64,000 bases of DNA, from the NCBI RefSeq assembly GCF_030811655.1, contig NZ_JAUSRE010000003.1:239328-303327 (forward strand). The letters run 5' to 3'. Numbering within the stretch: the stretch's first letter is position 1; every line of letters starts with the position of its first letter. The notes below the pieces were generated by a model, which had not been told where the DNA came from, made no database searches, and saw nothing but the letters and a program-made list of their open reading frames with translations. The translations under genes and the position numbers were made by a program. This document shows, in pieces, positions 51,984 to 59,937 of the stretch. This DNA comes from Pseudarthrobacter enclensis. Lineage in GTDB: Bacteria; Actinomycetota; Actinomycetes; Actinomycetales; Micrococcaceae.

Positions 51984-52487
51984 ATGACCAGCACCGCAAG
52001 GACGGTCCGCACCAAGCGCGGCATCGGGGGTGCAGCCCTGGCCGCACTCCTGGTGACGGCGGGCACGGGCACCGCATATGCCTACTGGAGCGCCACAGGG
52101 TCCGGGTCCGGGTCGGCAACAGCGGCCACCATGCAGACCGTCACCGTGGACGCCCTGGTAGCCGGCGACACCCCCAAGACGACGCTCATCCCGGGCGGCA
52201 GCGCAGACGTCGTACTCCACCTCACCAACCCCAACCCGTACGACGTCCAGGTCTACAGCGTTGCCCCCAACGGCCCCGCCGCGGCGGACGCCAACCACCC
52301 CGGCTGCACCACCACCGGCGTCAGCTTCACCGGAACCGGGGCCCCGCTGTCACCCGCAACGTACGTTGCCGCGAACTCGTCAGCACTCATCACCCTCCCC
52401 GGAGCGGCCGCCATGGACACCACCTCTCTCGCGGCCTGCCAGGGCGCCACCTTCAGCCTGCCCGTCACTGTGGAGGCACGGAAATGA
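51984..52487 (+). CDS. Exported protein with AYAYWS signal, 3rd of cassette
   Basis: A 167-residue protein. The signal peptide ends TGTAYAYWSATGSGSGSATA, nearly the same as the 50320 gene. The mature domain has ADVVLHLTNPNPYDVQVYSV and two cysteines (PGCTTTG and ACQGATFSL). It is a paralogue of the first gene, with spacing of the cysteine motifs preserved. It overlaps the next gene (ATGA), so the cassette is one operon. Confidence 0.78.
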   Translation: MTSTARTVRTKRGIGGAALAALLVTAGTGTAYAYWSATGSGSGSATAATMQTVTVDALVAGDTPKTTLIPGGSADVVLHLTNPNPYDVQVYSVAPNGPAAADANHPGCTTTGVSFTGTGAPLSPATYVAANSSALITLPGAAAMDTTSLAACQGATFSLPVTVEARK

Positions 52488-53755
52488 GCTCAACCACCCG
52501 AAGCCAGCAGTCCACGAGCGGCCGCCGGCAGCGCAGGCTGCCGTGGATCGCCGCCACCCTGACCCTCCTGCTCGGCGCCGGCACCCCGGCCTACGCCTTC
52601 TGGGCCGCCACCACCAGCAGCAACAACGCAGCCGCCGCTGCCGACGCCCTCCTGGCAGGCTCCAAGCCAACCGCTACCGCCACCGGCACCTCCGTGGCCG
52701 TCAGCTGGGCCGCCGGGAGTACCGGCAACGGCCGTCCGGCCACCGGATACCTGGTCTCCCGCTACTCCACGGCCACGGGCGGAACCGCGACGGCGGCCAC
52801 CGGCGGCTGCGCCGGGACCGTCACCACACTGACGTGCACCGAATCGAACGTGCCCGGCGGCGTCTGGTACTACACGGTCACCCCAACCATCGCCCTCTGG
52901 ACCGGCGCGGAAAGCCCGCGCAGCACCGGAGCCAGCATCGACACCACTGCACCGACGGCAACCGCGTCGGTCTCACCCACGCCCAACGCCGCGGGCTGGA
53001 ACAACACCAGCCCGGTCACCGTCACCATCACGGCCGACGACGGAACGTCAGGTTCCGGCGTCGCCTCCATTTCCTACACGGTCGACGGCGGCGCGCAGCA
53101 GACAGTGAACGGCGCCATTGCCTCTGTCCCGGTGAAGGGAGACGGGACACATACGGTGTCCTACTTCGCTACGGATAACGCGGGCAACGCTGGAGTCGCC
53201 AAGAGCCAGACGGTCAAAATCGACACGACCGCACCGGCAACGAAAGCAATGGCTCTGGCAAACGGAACGAGCGGCGGGGCGAAAGTCGGCACGATTGACC
53301 CGGGCGACACGGTTAGCATGCCGTTCACCGAGGCCATGGACCTCACCAAGTTCTGCCCGGGCTGGACCGGCTCAGCTTTGAACGGCACCGCCACGATCAC
53401 CAACGGCACGGACTCCACCAAGGACACCATCAGCTTCACCAGCAGCGGCTGCGCCGGGCTTAACATCGGGACCATCAACCTGGGCGCGGACTATGTTGCT
53501 GCTGGAACGCCCGCCGTCTTTGCCGGCACTACCAACGGCAAGAGCGGCACCATCAGCAACCCGTCCACTCTCAGCTGGGATTCCACAACCAACTCGTTGG
53601 TCATCACCCTCGGAGCCCTGTCCTCAGGTTCGGTGCCGCAGTCATCTCCACAGGGCCTCCCGGTCTACTCTCCCGCCGCGGGCCTGGCGGACCTGGCGGG
53701 GAACGCACTTCCCACCACGGCCAGCCCCACCCCAACGACGGCGACACGCTTCTGA
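52484..53755 (+). CDS. Exported FN3/Ig-like protein with AYAFW signal, 4th of cassette
   Basis: A 423-residue protein. The signal peptide ends AGTPAYAFWAATTSSNNAAA. The mature chain has a fibronectin III-like region (about 60-145), a bacterial Ig-like repeat (NNTSPVTVTITADDGTSGSG, SYFATDNAGNAGVAKSQT) and a C-terminal beta domain. The HTVSYFATDNAGN element is typical of Ig repeats in extracellular hydrolases and adhesins. It closes the cassette and is followed by a strong hairpin. Possibly the adhesive partner of the small AYAYW proteins. Confidence 0.78.
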   Translation: MSSTTRSQQSTSGRRQRRLPWIAATLTLLLGAGTPAYAFWAATTSSNNAAAAADALLAGSKPTATATGTSVAVSWAAGSTGNGRPATGYLVSRYSTATGGTATAATGGCAGTVTTLTCTESNVPGGVWYYTVTPTIALWTGAESPRSTGASIDTTAPTATASVSPTPNAAGWNNTSPVTVTITADDGTSGSGVASISYTVDGGAQQTVNGAIASVPVKGDGTHTVSYFATDNAGNAGVAKSQTVKIDTTAPATKAMALANGTSGGAKVGTIDPGDTVSMPFTEAMDLTKFCPGWTGSALNGTATITNGTDSTKDTISFTSSGCAGLNIGTINLGADYVAAGTPAVFAGTTNGKSGTISNPSTLSWDSTTNSLVITLGALSSGSVPQSSPQGLPVYSPAAGLADLAGNALPTTASPTPTTATRF

Positions 53756-53761
53756 CACCGG

Positions 53762-53792
53762 AGGCGGCGCGGAACCCGCATCCGCGCCGCCT
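53762..53792 (+). terminator. Terminator of the AYAYW cassette
   Basis: A perfect 11-base GC-rich stem (53762-53772 with 53782-53792) and a 9-base loop lie seven bases after the stop codon of the last cassette gene. Confidence 0.65.
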
Positions 53793-53829
53793 GCTCCACC
53801 CCCGAAAGGCAGGGCTGCATACTGTGGGA

Positions 53830-54273
53830 ATGAAATTCACCACCACGATCCAAGGCAGCGGCAACAAGACCGGCATCGAGGTACCCGAGGACGTGGTCCA
53901 GGCCCTTGATGCCGGCCGCCGCTCGCCGGTGATCGTCACGATCAACGGCGAAAGCTACCGCAGCAGCGTTGCCGTAATGGGTGGCCGGAACATGGTCAGC
54001 GTGAGCGCCGCGAACCGGGAGCTTACGCGAGTAGCCGCCGGGGACACCGTCGAGGTGGACCTGGAACTGGACACCGAACCGCGGGTCGTTGAAATTCCCG
54101 ACGACCTCGCCGCCGCCCTGGATTCCGAACCCGAAGCGAAAGCCTTCTACGGAACCCTGAACTACAGCAGCCAGCGCCGCTACGTGGAGCCCATCGCCGA
54201 GGCGAAAACGGCGGAAACCCGGTCGCGCCGCGTTGCCAAGGTGATAGAAGACCTCAAAGCACACAAGAAGTAG
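53830..54273 (+). CDS. YdeI/OmdA-like protein with DUF1905
   Basis: A 147-residue protein (GTG at 53824 or ATG at 53830). The first 90 residues form a DUF1905-type beta domain (KTGIEVPEDVVQALDAGRRS, SYRSSVAVMGGRNMVSVSA), and the rest matches the YdeI/OmdA helical module (LDSEPEAKAFYGTLNYSSQR, EAKTAETRSRRVAKVIEDLK). The family is linked to bacteriocin or antibiotic tolerance in some bacteria, but the mechanism is unknown. No other linked gene is present. Confidence 0.87.
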   Translation: MKFTTTIQGSGNKTGIEVPEDVVQALDAGRRSPVIVTINGESYRSSVAVMGGRNMVSVSAANRELTRVAAGDTVEVDLELDTEPRVVEIPDDLAAALDSEPEAKAFYGTLNYSSQRRYVEPIAEAKTAETRSRRVAKVIEDLKAHKK

Positions 54274-54451
54274 CTTTTGCCGAGGCGCAGGCTTTGGTTG
54301 GCGACGGCAGCGCCCGGACTGGATAAGAACGCAGCGCCGCACTGCTGGACACCACGCTCATTCATCAGTCTACTTACTAATTGTGGGATTGTAAGGGTAA
54401 GCAGGCTCTCAGATGCGGGCACCGGGCACCAGGGGTGCAGCGGCGTAGGTG

Positions 54452-54664
54452 CTACTTCTGCTCGGGTATCCAGAATGGTGCCTCCGCTCCCGTGCCCGTG
54501 AGGTTGTCGCAGCGGACCAGCTGGGTGCCGATACGCTCCAACGGGCAGTCCACGTAGGTATTGAGGGCCTCATCGTCAGAGGCGGCGGTAGCGGTGGCGG
54601 GCACTGCAGAAAGGAACAGTGCCGGGAAGACGGCAGCAAGAACCGGCATGTTGGGCTTAAACAT
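54452..54664 (-). CDS. Small secreted protein
   Basis: A 70-residue protein. It begins MFKPNMPVLAAVFPALFLSA, a signal peptide cut near ATA-AS, followed by about 40 residues containing two cysteines (YVDCPLE and VRCDNLT) that could form a disulfide. AAGGAG lies upstream of the ATG. Small secreted proteins of this shape are common, but the family is not recognised. Confidence 0.6.
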   Translation of the reverse strand: MFKPNMPVLAAVFPALFLSAVPATATAASDDEALNTYVDCPLERIGTQLVRCDNLTGTGAEAPFWIPEQK

Positions 54665-54883
54665 GGGTTGGCTCCTTGGATTCGGCAAGGAAGGGTGAAG
54701 ATGCGGCCAGCCCAGGACCTGGGCGGGCGCAACTGGGTCCCCCAGCCGATTCCCCACAAATCTGAGTCCCGCCAGCGCGGAACTCTCCGGCAGTTCCAAA
54801 CGCTACACGGGCACCAGTGCCGCCAAAAGGGTAGCCGGTACCCGGCATGAACACTCCGGATACCCAATTCAGGAGGAGTTTCC

Positions 54884-54967
54884 GTGGGGGACGTGTACCC
54901 GGTCACCCCCCACAGGCCCGTGCGGGCTACGAAGCTCGGCGTTGTCGACGCTCAAATCATCACGTGA
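54884..54967 (+). CDS. Possible 27-residue peptide
   Basis: A GTG preceded by AGGAGGAG at close spacing opens a 27-codon frame, MGDVYPVTPHRPVRATKLGV onwards. The ribosome binding site is the only support, and the peptide is featureless. May be an upstream leader or a chance match. Confidence 0.25.
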   Translation: MGDVYPVTPHRPVRATKLGVVDAQIIT

Positions 54968-55235
54968 CGCGCAGGTGCATCTTCGCGGCCCGGATAACCG
55001 CCGCGCCAGGGAATGTGCGTGTCGGGAATGCGGCAGCGCGTCGAGAATCCCGCAACCCCTAGATGCCGCCAACCGAATTTGCGCCGACCTTGATGCATTC
55101 TTGATCGAATCCGGGCAAGACCTTGAGGCAGTCCATCCAAAGTGATCCGTGAAGGACGGGAACGCAGCCTTAATGCACCTGGGAACTGGGCCCAGTCAAC
55201 CCGCGCCTGCATCGGATAATACCGATGGTCTCAGA

Positions 55236-55270
55236 CGCCTGGCGGCGCTAAGAAGCGGCGCCGCCAGGCG
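55236..55270. repeat. Inverted repeat (13-base arms)
   Basis: Perfect arms at 55236-55248 and 55258-55270 with a 9-base loop, in a gene-poor region. No T-run follows. Confidence 0.5.
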
Positions 55271-55455
55271 ACCCCTTCCACATTCACCACAGACCAGGGG
55301 CCGACGGCGGAGGCACGGATCAGCGTCGATCCGAAAAAAGCCGTCGGTCCCCTCATCGTTGAAGAAAAGTACGACGCCGGCCCGCGGCCACGTCGAAGGC
55401 CCGGCTTGGTTGCCGGATTTATGAAGAGTCCCGCTGGGTAGGGATGCACCTGAGG

Positions 55456-55487
55456 AGCCCCGCGGACGAGACATTTCCCGTGGGGCT
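55456..55487 (+). terminator. Hairpin terminator, plus strand
   Basis: A 10-base stem (55456-55465 with 55478-55487, one wobble) is followed by TTT and further T residues. It would end a rightward transcript crossing the gene-poor region, and shields the convergent lipid kinase. Confidence 0.6.
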
Positions 55488-55500
55488 TTTCGTTTGCCCG

Positions 55501-56436
55501 CTACCCGTCGAGCCGCGCGGCGTTGCTGTGGTGCGGCACCACGACGTGCACCGCATTCCGCTCAATGGTGAAGTCCGTGGGCGTGACCGTGGCGATCTCG
55601 CCGTCGAGGTTTACCGGCAGCGGTGGCTCGGTGACCAGCCGGACATGCTGCTGCGTGGTCAGGTGGTACACGCCGTCCCGCTCAACAAAGCTGCCGTCCT
55701 TCAGCATGCGGGCGATCCTTATATGCTCGCGCAGCGGCGCCCCCGCGATGGCATAGATATCAAGGGTGTGGTCGTCGATCCCCGCAGTGGGCGAGACCGC
55801 GTTGCCGCCGCCGTAATGCCGCCCGTTGCCCACCGCCACCTGCAGCATGTTCTCCAGCTCGAGCGTCCGGTGGTCCCCCGCCGGGAACTCAAGCCGGGCG
55901 CGGAACGGCTTGTGCCGGGCGTACGCGCGAACTGCGGCAACGCCGTAGGCCAGCGGACCCAGGGACCGCTTCAGGCGCGGGCTCAGGCTCTCGGTCACAC
56001 CGACTGACAGCCCAACCGACGCAACGTTGAGGAACGGCTCGCCGTTGGCCCGTCCCAGGTCGATGTCCACCACTTTTCCGTCCGCGAGCGCAGTACAAGC
56101 CGCGTCCAAGCCGGACGGGATCTCCAGGGTCCGGGCAAGGTCGTTGGCCGTCCCCAGCGGCAGGACCCCCAGCACGGTTCCGGTTCCAGCAAGCCGCCCG
56201 GCGGCGTAGGACACGGTGCCGTCGCCGCCGCCTACAACCACCAGGTCGTATTCCGCCGCAAGCACCCGGTCCAGCGCCCCGGTCAGTTCCGTGCCCGTCC
56301 CCACGTAGTGCACGGAGGAGATGGGCAGGCCGGCCTTCTGCAGCTTGCCCAGCGCCTGCTCCGGCCCGGCTGCGGCAAGGCGTGCGCCGGCGTTGATCAC
56401 CAGCGCAACGGAGTGCGCGTCCCGGGCAGCCTTCAT
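55501..56436 (-). CDS. Diacylglycerol/lipid kinase family protein
   Basis: A 311-residue cytoplasmic kinase of the DAGK/YegS type. VALVINAGARLAAAG opens the fold, LVVVGGGDGTVSYAAGRLAG is the nucleotide-binding signature and GVLPLGTANDLARTLEIPS follows. These enzymes phosphorylate diacylglycerol or related lipids, returning them to phospholipid synthesis. ATG 56436 is used since a residue-12 methionine fits the family start better than the upstream frame. Confidence 0.9.
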   Translation of the reverse strand: MKAARDAHSVALVINAGARLAAAGPEQALGKLQKAGLPISSVHYVGTGTELTGALDRVLAAEYDLVVVGGGDGTVSYAAGRLAGTGTVLGVLPLGTANDLARTLEIPSGLDAACTALADGKVVDIDLGRANGEPFLNVASVGLSVGVTESLSPRLKRSLGPLAYGVAAVRAYARHKPFRARLEFPAGDHRTLELENMLQVAVGNGRHYGGGNAVSPTAGIDDHTLDIYAIAGAPLREHIRIARMLKDGSFVERDGVYHLTTQQHVRLVTEPPLPVNLDGEIATVTPTDFTIERNAVHVVVPHHSNAARLDG

Positions 56437-56478
56437 GGGGACCATCCTAGGTGGCGGAACCGGGAGCGGCACCGGCGC

Positions 56479-56574
56479 TCACTTCCTGCGGCGCACCACC
56501 AGCACGATGTACAGGGCAACGCCCACGGCCACCAGCGTCCCAACGTTGATACCTATGTTTGAACCGTTCAGCAC
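56479..56574 (-). CDS. 31-residue membrane miniprotein
   Basis: A GTG start opens MLNGSNIGINVGTLVAVGVA followed by a hydrophobic run and RRRK. One membrane helix with a positive cytoplasmic end is predicted. It sits 42 bases upstream of the lipid kinase start in the same direction and may share its transcript. Supported by hydropathy and position only. Confidence 0.45.
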   Translation of the reverse strand: MLNGSNIGINVGTLVAVGVALYIVLVVRRRK

Positions 56575-56602
56575 CCCATCAGCTTACGTCCGGCGTCATA
56601 CG

Positions 56603-57169
56603 TCAACCCAGGGGTAAGGGCGCCACGCCGAACCCGTCCGGGTAGAGCAGCGGCAGCTGCAGGGTCAGCCAGGGACTGAAGGCCCAGGGTGTTGCGGCCA
56701 CGGCGGCAGTGATGAGCGCGGGATCGGTCCACTGCCACTCCATGACCTCATCGGCGCGGGGCGTCAGCGGCGATGCAGCACGTGCCGTGAAGACGGGGCA
56801 GATCTCGTTCTCCACCACGCCGGAGGCATCAACGGCGCGGTATCGGAAGTCGGGCACCTTCAGCTCCACCTGCTCCAGGCGGAGACCCAGCTCGTACTCC
56901 CCGCGGCGCCGCACGGCGTCCTCGAGGTCCTCGCCCGGGGCGGGGTGGCCGCAGAAGGAGTTGGTCCAGACGCCGGGCCACGTGAGCTTGGTGAGGGCAC
57001 GGCGGGTGAGGAGGATGCGGCCGTCGCGGTCGAACACGTGGGCGGAAAACGCCAGGTGCAGCGGTGTGTCAGCGGAGTGCACGGTGGCTTTGTCCTGGAC
57101 GCCTATGGGTGTTCCGTCGTCGGCCGCCAGGACCACTTGCTCTGCGTTCCGGTTCAATTGCCCTCCCAT
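56603..57169 (-). CDS. idi: Isopentenyl-diphosphate delta-isomerase (type I)
   Basis: A 188-residue Nudix-like enzyme. The catalytic cysteine is in NSFCGHP near residue 70 and the catalytic glutamate in VVENEICPVF. LLTRRALTKLTWPGVWTNSF is characteristic of type I enzymes. It interconverts isopentenyl and dimethylallyl diphosphate for isoprenoids, including the undecaprenyl carrier and carotenoids. The ATG at 57169 gives the usual length (about 180 residues); longer frames to 57250 add a non-family extension. Confidence 0.94.
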   Translation of the reverse strand: MGGQLNRNAEQVVLAADDGTPIGVQDKATVHSADTPLHLAFSAHVFDRDGRILLTRRALTKLTWPGVWTNSFCGHPAPGEDLEDAVRRRGEYELGLRLEQVELKVPDFRYRAVDASGVVENEICPVFTARAASPLTPRADEVMEWQWTDPALITAAVAATPWAFSPWLTLQLPLLYPDGFGVAPLPLG

Positions 57170-57328
57170 GGTGCCCGTGCTTACTTTACCTACGGATACG
57201 GGGGCCACGCTGGCGGATGCCGCGGTCCCCGGGCCTCCCGGCCCGATCACCGCCCCGGATTACCTGCCGCCGCCCGGCTTTCCCTAAAGTGGAAGGTGGC
57301 AACAGCGGATGGAAGGGCGGCGAGTGGC

Positions 57329-57919
57329 ATGAGTGCTCCGTTCCGCCTCCCCCGCGCCGTGGCATTTACCGCCGCGATGTTCGCCCTGGCCGCATGGGCC
57401 CACGTGCTGGCCGGTGGCGTGCTGCCCCAGCCGGCCATCGTGGCAGGGATCGCGGCCCTGGTGCTGGCACCGGTCACCATCCTCTCGAAAACCAGGATCA
57501 GCGCGCCGGCGATGATCGGGCTCCTGGGGTCCAGCCAACTGGTCCTCCACTGGGCCTTCGACGCGCTCTCCGTGTCCGCAACCTTCACACCCGCCGCCGG
57601 CGCCCACGTCCATGACGCCTCCCCGTTGTCCCCTGCGGCCGCGGCCCTGATGCCTGAGCATGCCGCCCTGCCCGGGGCCCTGATGTTGGTCCTTCACGCG
57701 GCGGCGACGCTGGCCACCGCCCTGGTCCTTGCCCGGGGCGAAGCAGCCGTGTGGGCGCTGGCCGCGTGGCTCCGCCCTCTGGTCCGCATCCTGGCGGCCA
57801 CCGCCGTTCCGGAGTGGCCGCGCATTCCCGCGCCGGCCGCCGTCGTTATTCCTTTCCGGTGGCGCAACCTGCGCCTGCCTGCCCTGCGCGGGCCGCCGGC
57901 CTTCCACGCCGCACTGTAA
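57329..57919 (+). CDS. Membrane protein in copper-type cluster
   Basis: A 196-residue protein with about five helices. It has a stretch of histidines in an external loop (GAHVHDASPLSPAAAALMPE) followed by LVLHAAATLATALVLARGEA. It starts 160 bases from idi on the opposite strand and precedes YcnI- and CopC-like genes in the same direction, so a role in copper handling or uptake is plausible. I do not know its family. Confidence 0.7.
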   Translation: MSAPFRLPRAVAFTAAMFALAAWAHVLAGGVLPQPAIVAGIAALVLAPVTILSKTRISAPAMIGLLGSSQLVLHWAFDALSVSATFTPAAGAHVHDASPLSPAAAALMPEHAALPGALMLVLHAAATLATALVLARGEAAVWALAAWLRPLVRILAATAVPEWPRIPAPAAVVIPFRWRNLRLPALRGPPAFHAAL

Positions 57920-58041
57920 CGCGGCCGCCGCCCCTCCGCGCCGTCCCCGCCTGCCGAAAGCAGGCAGGGGGCACCGCGTTGTCCCCTTTTCTGCGCCGCC
58001 GCACACGCGGCCCTTGTGGCGCACCCTTTGGAAGGCTTGCT

Positions 58042-58776
58042 TTGAACACCTCATTCCGCCGTACCCTCAAAACCCTGTCAGCCGCCGCTGCCGCCGCGGG
58101 GATCGTGGCCGCCGGCGCCACCGCCGCGTCCGCGCACGTCAGCGTGAACCCGGACGATACCGGCGCCAACGGCTACTCCCACCTGACGTTCAACGTCCCC
58201 AACGAGTCCCCCACCGCCAAGACCAGCAAGCTCGAGGTCACGCTGCCTACCGACACCCCCTTCACCTCGGTCTCCGTGAAGCCCGTGGAAGGCTGGACCG
58301 CGCAGGTGATCACCGGCGAACTGCCCAAGCCCGTCACCATCTCCGGCACCACGGTCACCAAGGCGCCCACCTCGGTGGTCTGGACTGCCGATGAAGCCCA
58401 CCAGCTGGGCCAGAACCAGTACCAGGCGTTTTCACTGTCGGTGGGCCGGCTTCCCGCCGAAGGCACCAGGGTCACCCTGAAGGCGGCCCAGACGTACACC
58501 GACGGCAGCGTGGTGAAGTGGGACGAGGAGAGCGCCGAGGGGCAGCCGGAGCCCCAGCACCCGGCGCCGTCGTTCGTGACAACGGCCGACGACGGCGCTG
58601 CCGCCACCACGGCGTCAGCGTCACCCAGTGCCGAGGCAGTGACCCGGACGGCCCAGGATTCCAGCGACGCTGCGTCCGTGTGGGGCGTGGTGCTGGGGGC
58701 GGCAGGCTTCGTGCTCGGTGCAGCGGCTCTGGGCCTGGTCCTCGCAGGCCGCCGGACCCGCGCTGCCGGAAAGTAG
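58042..58776 (+). CDS. YcnI-family (DUF1775) copper protein
   Basis: A 244-residue exported protein from a TTG start with GGAAGG upstream. The signal peptide ends TAASA, and the mature chain begins HVSVNPDDTGANGYSH, so the N-terminal histidine is free for copper coordination as in YcnI. The beta-sandwich includes PVEGWTAQVITGELPKPVTI with a conserved tryptophan. A C-terminal membrane helix ends in RRTRAAGK, anchoring it outside. It precedes CopC by 11 bases. Confidence 0.9.
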   Translation: MNTSFRRTLKTLSAAAAAAGIVAAGATAASAHVSVNPDDTGANGYSHLTFNVPNESPTAKTSKLEVTLPTDTPFTSVSVKPVEGWTAQVITGELPKPVTISGTTVTKAPTSVVWTADEAHQLGQNQYQAFSLSVGRLPAEGTRVTLKAAQTYTDGSVVKWDEESAEGQPEPQHPAPSFVTTADDGAAATTASASPSAEAVTRTAQDSSDAASVWGVVLGAAGFVLGAAALGLVLAGRRTRAAGK

Positions 58777-58787
58777 GCGGGAAACTC

Positions 58788-59345
58788 ATGAAGAAGACCC
58801 ACTCCCACAGCCCGGCCGCGTGGCTGGCCCGTGTGCTGCTGCCGCTGGCCACCGCCGCGTTCCTGCTGTTTTCGTCGGCGCCGGCGCAGGCGCACGACTC
58901 CCTGGAGTCCAGCAACCCGGCCAACGGTTCCACGGTCAGCACCATGCCCGCGAAGATCGAGCTGACCTTCGACCACACCCCCATCGCCATCAACTCGATC
59001 GTGCGCGTGGAGGATGCCACCGGCACCGACCAGGCGGACGGCCCGGTCTCGATCGTTGACAACCAGGTCAGCCAGGCGGTGAAGCCGGGCGCTCCCCAAG
59101 GAAAGTACACGGTGGTGTGGCGGGTGGTGTCCTCGGACGGCCATCCCATCGAGGGGACGTTCACCTTCACCGCCGGCGGCCCGAACTCGGCGCCGTCGGC
59201 CGCGCCTACTGCTGCAGCCGCTGACGCCGGCCTTCCGGGGCAGCTGGTGGTGGCGGGGGTTGTTGGTGCCGTCCTACTCATCGGGCTGGTGGTGGCCGGG
59301 TTCATGATCCGGCGCCGGCTGCGGAACCCGGAGGGCGAGGGGTAA
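58788..59345 (+). CDS. CopC-domain copper resistance protein
   Basis: A 185-residue protein. The signal peptide ends APAQA and the mature chain begins HDSLESSNPANGSTV, placing the copper-binding histidine at the N-terminus. The CopC beta-barrel follows, with YTVVWRVVSSDGHPIEGTFT holding the second ligand histidine and the conserved DGHP. A C-terminal helix (LVVAGVVGAVLLIGLVVAGF) and RRRLR tail anchor it. CopC binds copper outside the membrane. CopD is not fused or adjacent, unless the 57329 protein plays that part. Confidence 0.92.
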   Translation: MKKTHSHSPAAWLARVLLPLATAAFLLFSSAPAQAHDSLESSNPANGSTVSTMPAKIELTFDHTPIAINSIVRVEDATGTDQADGPVSIVDNQVSQAVKPGAPQGKYTVVWRVVSSDGHPIEGTFTFTAGGPNSAPSAAPTAAAADAGLPGQLVVAGVVGAVLLIGLVVAGFMIRRRLRNPEGEG

Positions 59346-59390
59346 CACCCGATACGGTTGACGCCGTGAGCCGATTAGCGACGGTTCTCG

Positions 59391-59429
59391 CCGGGGCTCC
59401 GCTCATGACCAACATGAGCGAAGCCCCGG
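59391..59429 (+). terminator. Terminator of the copper group
   Basis: Two 17-base arms (59391-59407 and 59413-59429) pair with one mismatch around a 5-base loop, about 45 bases after the copC stop. It lies between convergent genes and could serve both. Confidence 0.7.
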
Positions 59430-59441
59430 GTGATTCCGTTG

Positions 59442-59864
59442 TTAGGCGAGGTCCTCGAAGCTGTCCTCGCCGGGGCGCCAAGCCATCCAGCGTCCATCCG
59501 CGAAGCCGCTGAGTTCGGCAATCTCGACGAAGATCTCTTCCTTTGCAGGGTGGATTACGATCGCGCCGGTGTCGAGCTCGATGCGGATACCTTCACCTGT
59601 CGCTTCAGTAGTCGAAACCACGGTGCCGGGAGCCACGCGGCGCAAGGCATCGGCATAGCCAAGATCCTGCTCGCGCCAGAGGCGGCCGTCCTGCTGAACG
59701 ACGGGCCACACGTAGCTGTTGAACGTGACGTGGGCTGGGCTCTCATCCCCGTCGAACCGGAACTGCACGTAGTCGTTGAGGACGAACTCCACCGAGTACA
59801 TCCGCTGCCCCACCAGCCGCCCCAGCAGTTCGTTGGGAACGTACTGGTTAGTTGTTGCGCCCAT
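59442..59864 (-). CDS. Hypothetical cytoplasmic protein
   Basis: A 140-residue protein starting MGATTNQYVPNELLGRLVGQ, with GGGGAGGGAC upstream of the ATG. Beta-rich pattern with conserved-looking VEFVLNDYVQFRFDGDESPA and IRIELDTGAIVIHPAKEEIF. No signal or membrane segment. The pattern resembles small families found as toxin immunity proteins, but I cannot name one. Unknown function. Confidence 0.6.
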   Translation of the reverse strand: MGATTNQYVPNELLGRLVGQRMYSVEFVLNDYVQFRFDGDESPAHVTFNSYVWPVVQQDGRLWREQDLGYADALRRVAPGTVVSTTEATGEGIRIELDTGAIVIHPAKEEIFVEIAELSGFADGRWMAWRPGEDSFEDLA

Positions 59865-59937
59865 GCCGTCCCTCCCCATCGAACTTCGACATTAGCGAGA
59901 GCAAACGGCACCTCGTAGCCCGCTGACGAAAGAGAGG

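Larger units (their letters stand above)
54665..55500. other. Long gene-poor region with hairpins and possible coding remnants
   Basis: These 836 bases hold no confident gene. A 27-codon frame at 54884 is listed separately. From about 55220 to 55441 a frame on the plus strand stays open without a start codon and reads like a fragment of protein (ARISVDPKKAVGPLIVEEKY), which may be a remnant. Two hairpins lie at 55236-55270 and 55456-55487. Confidence 0.4.
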
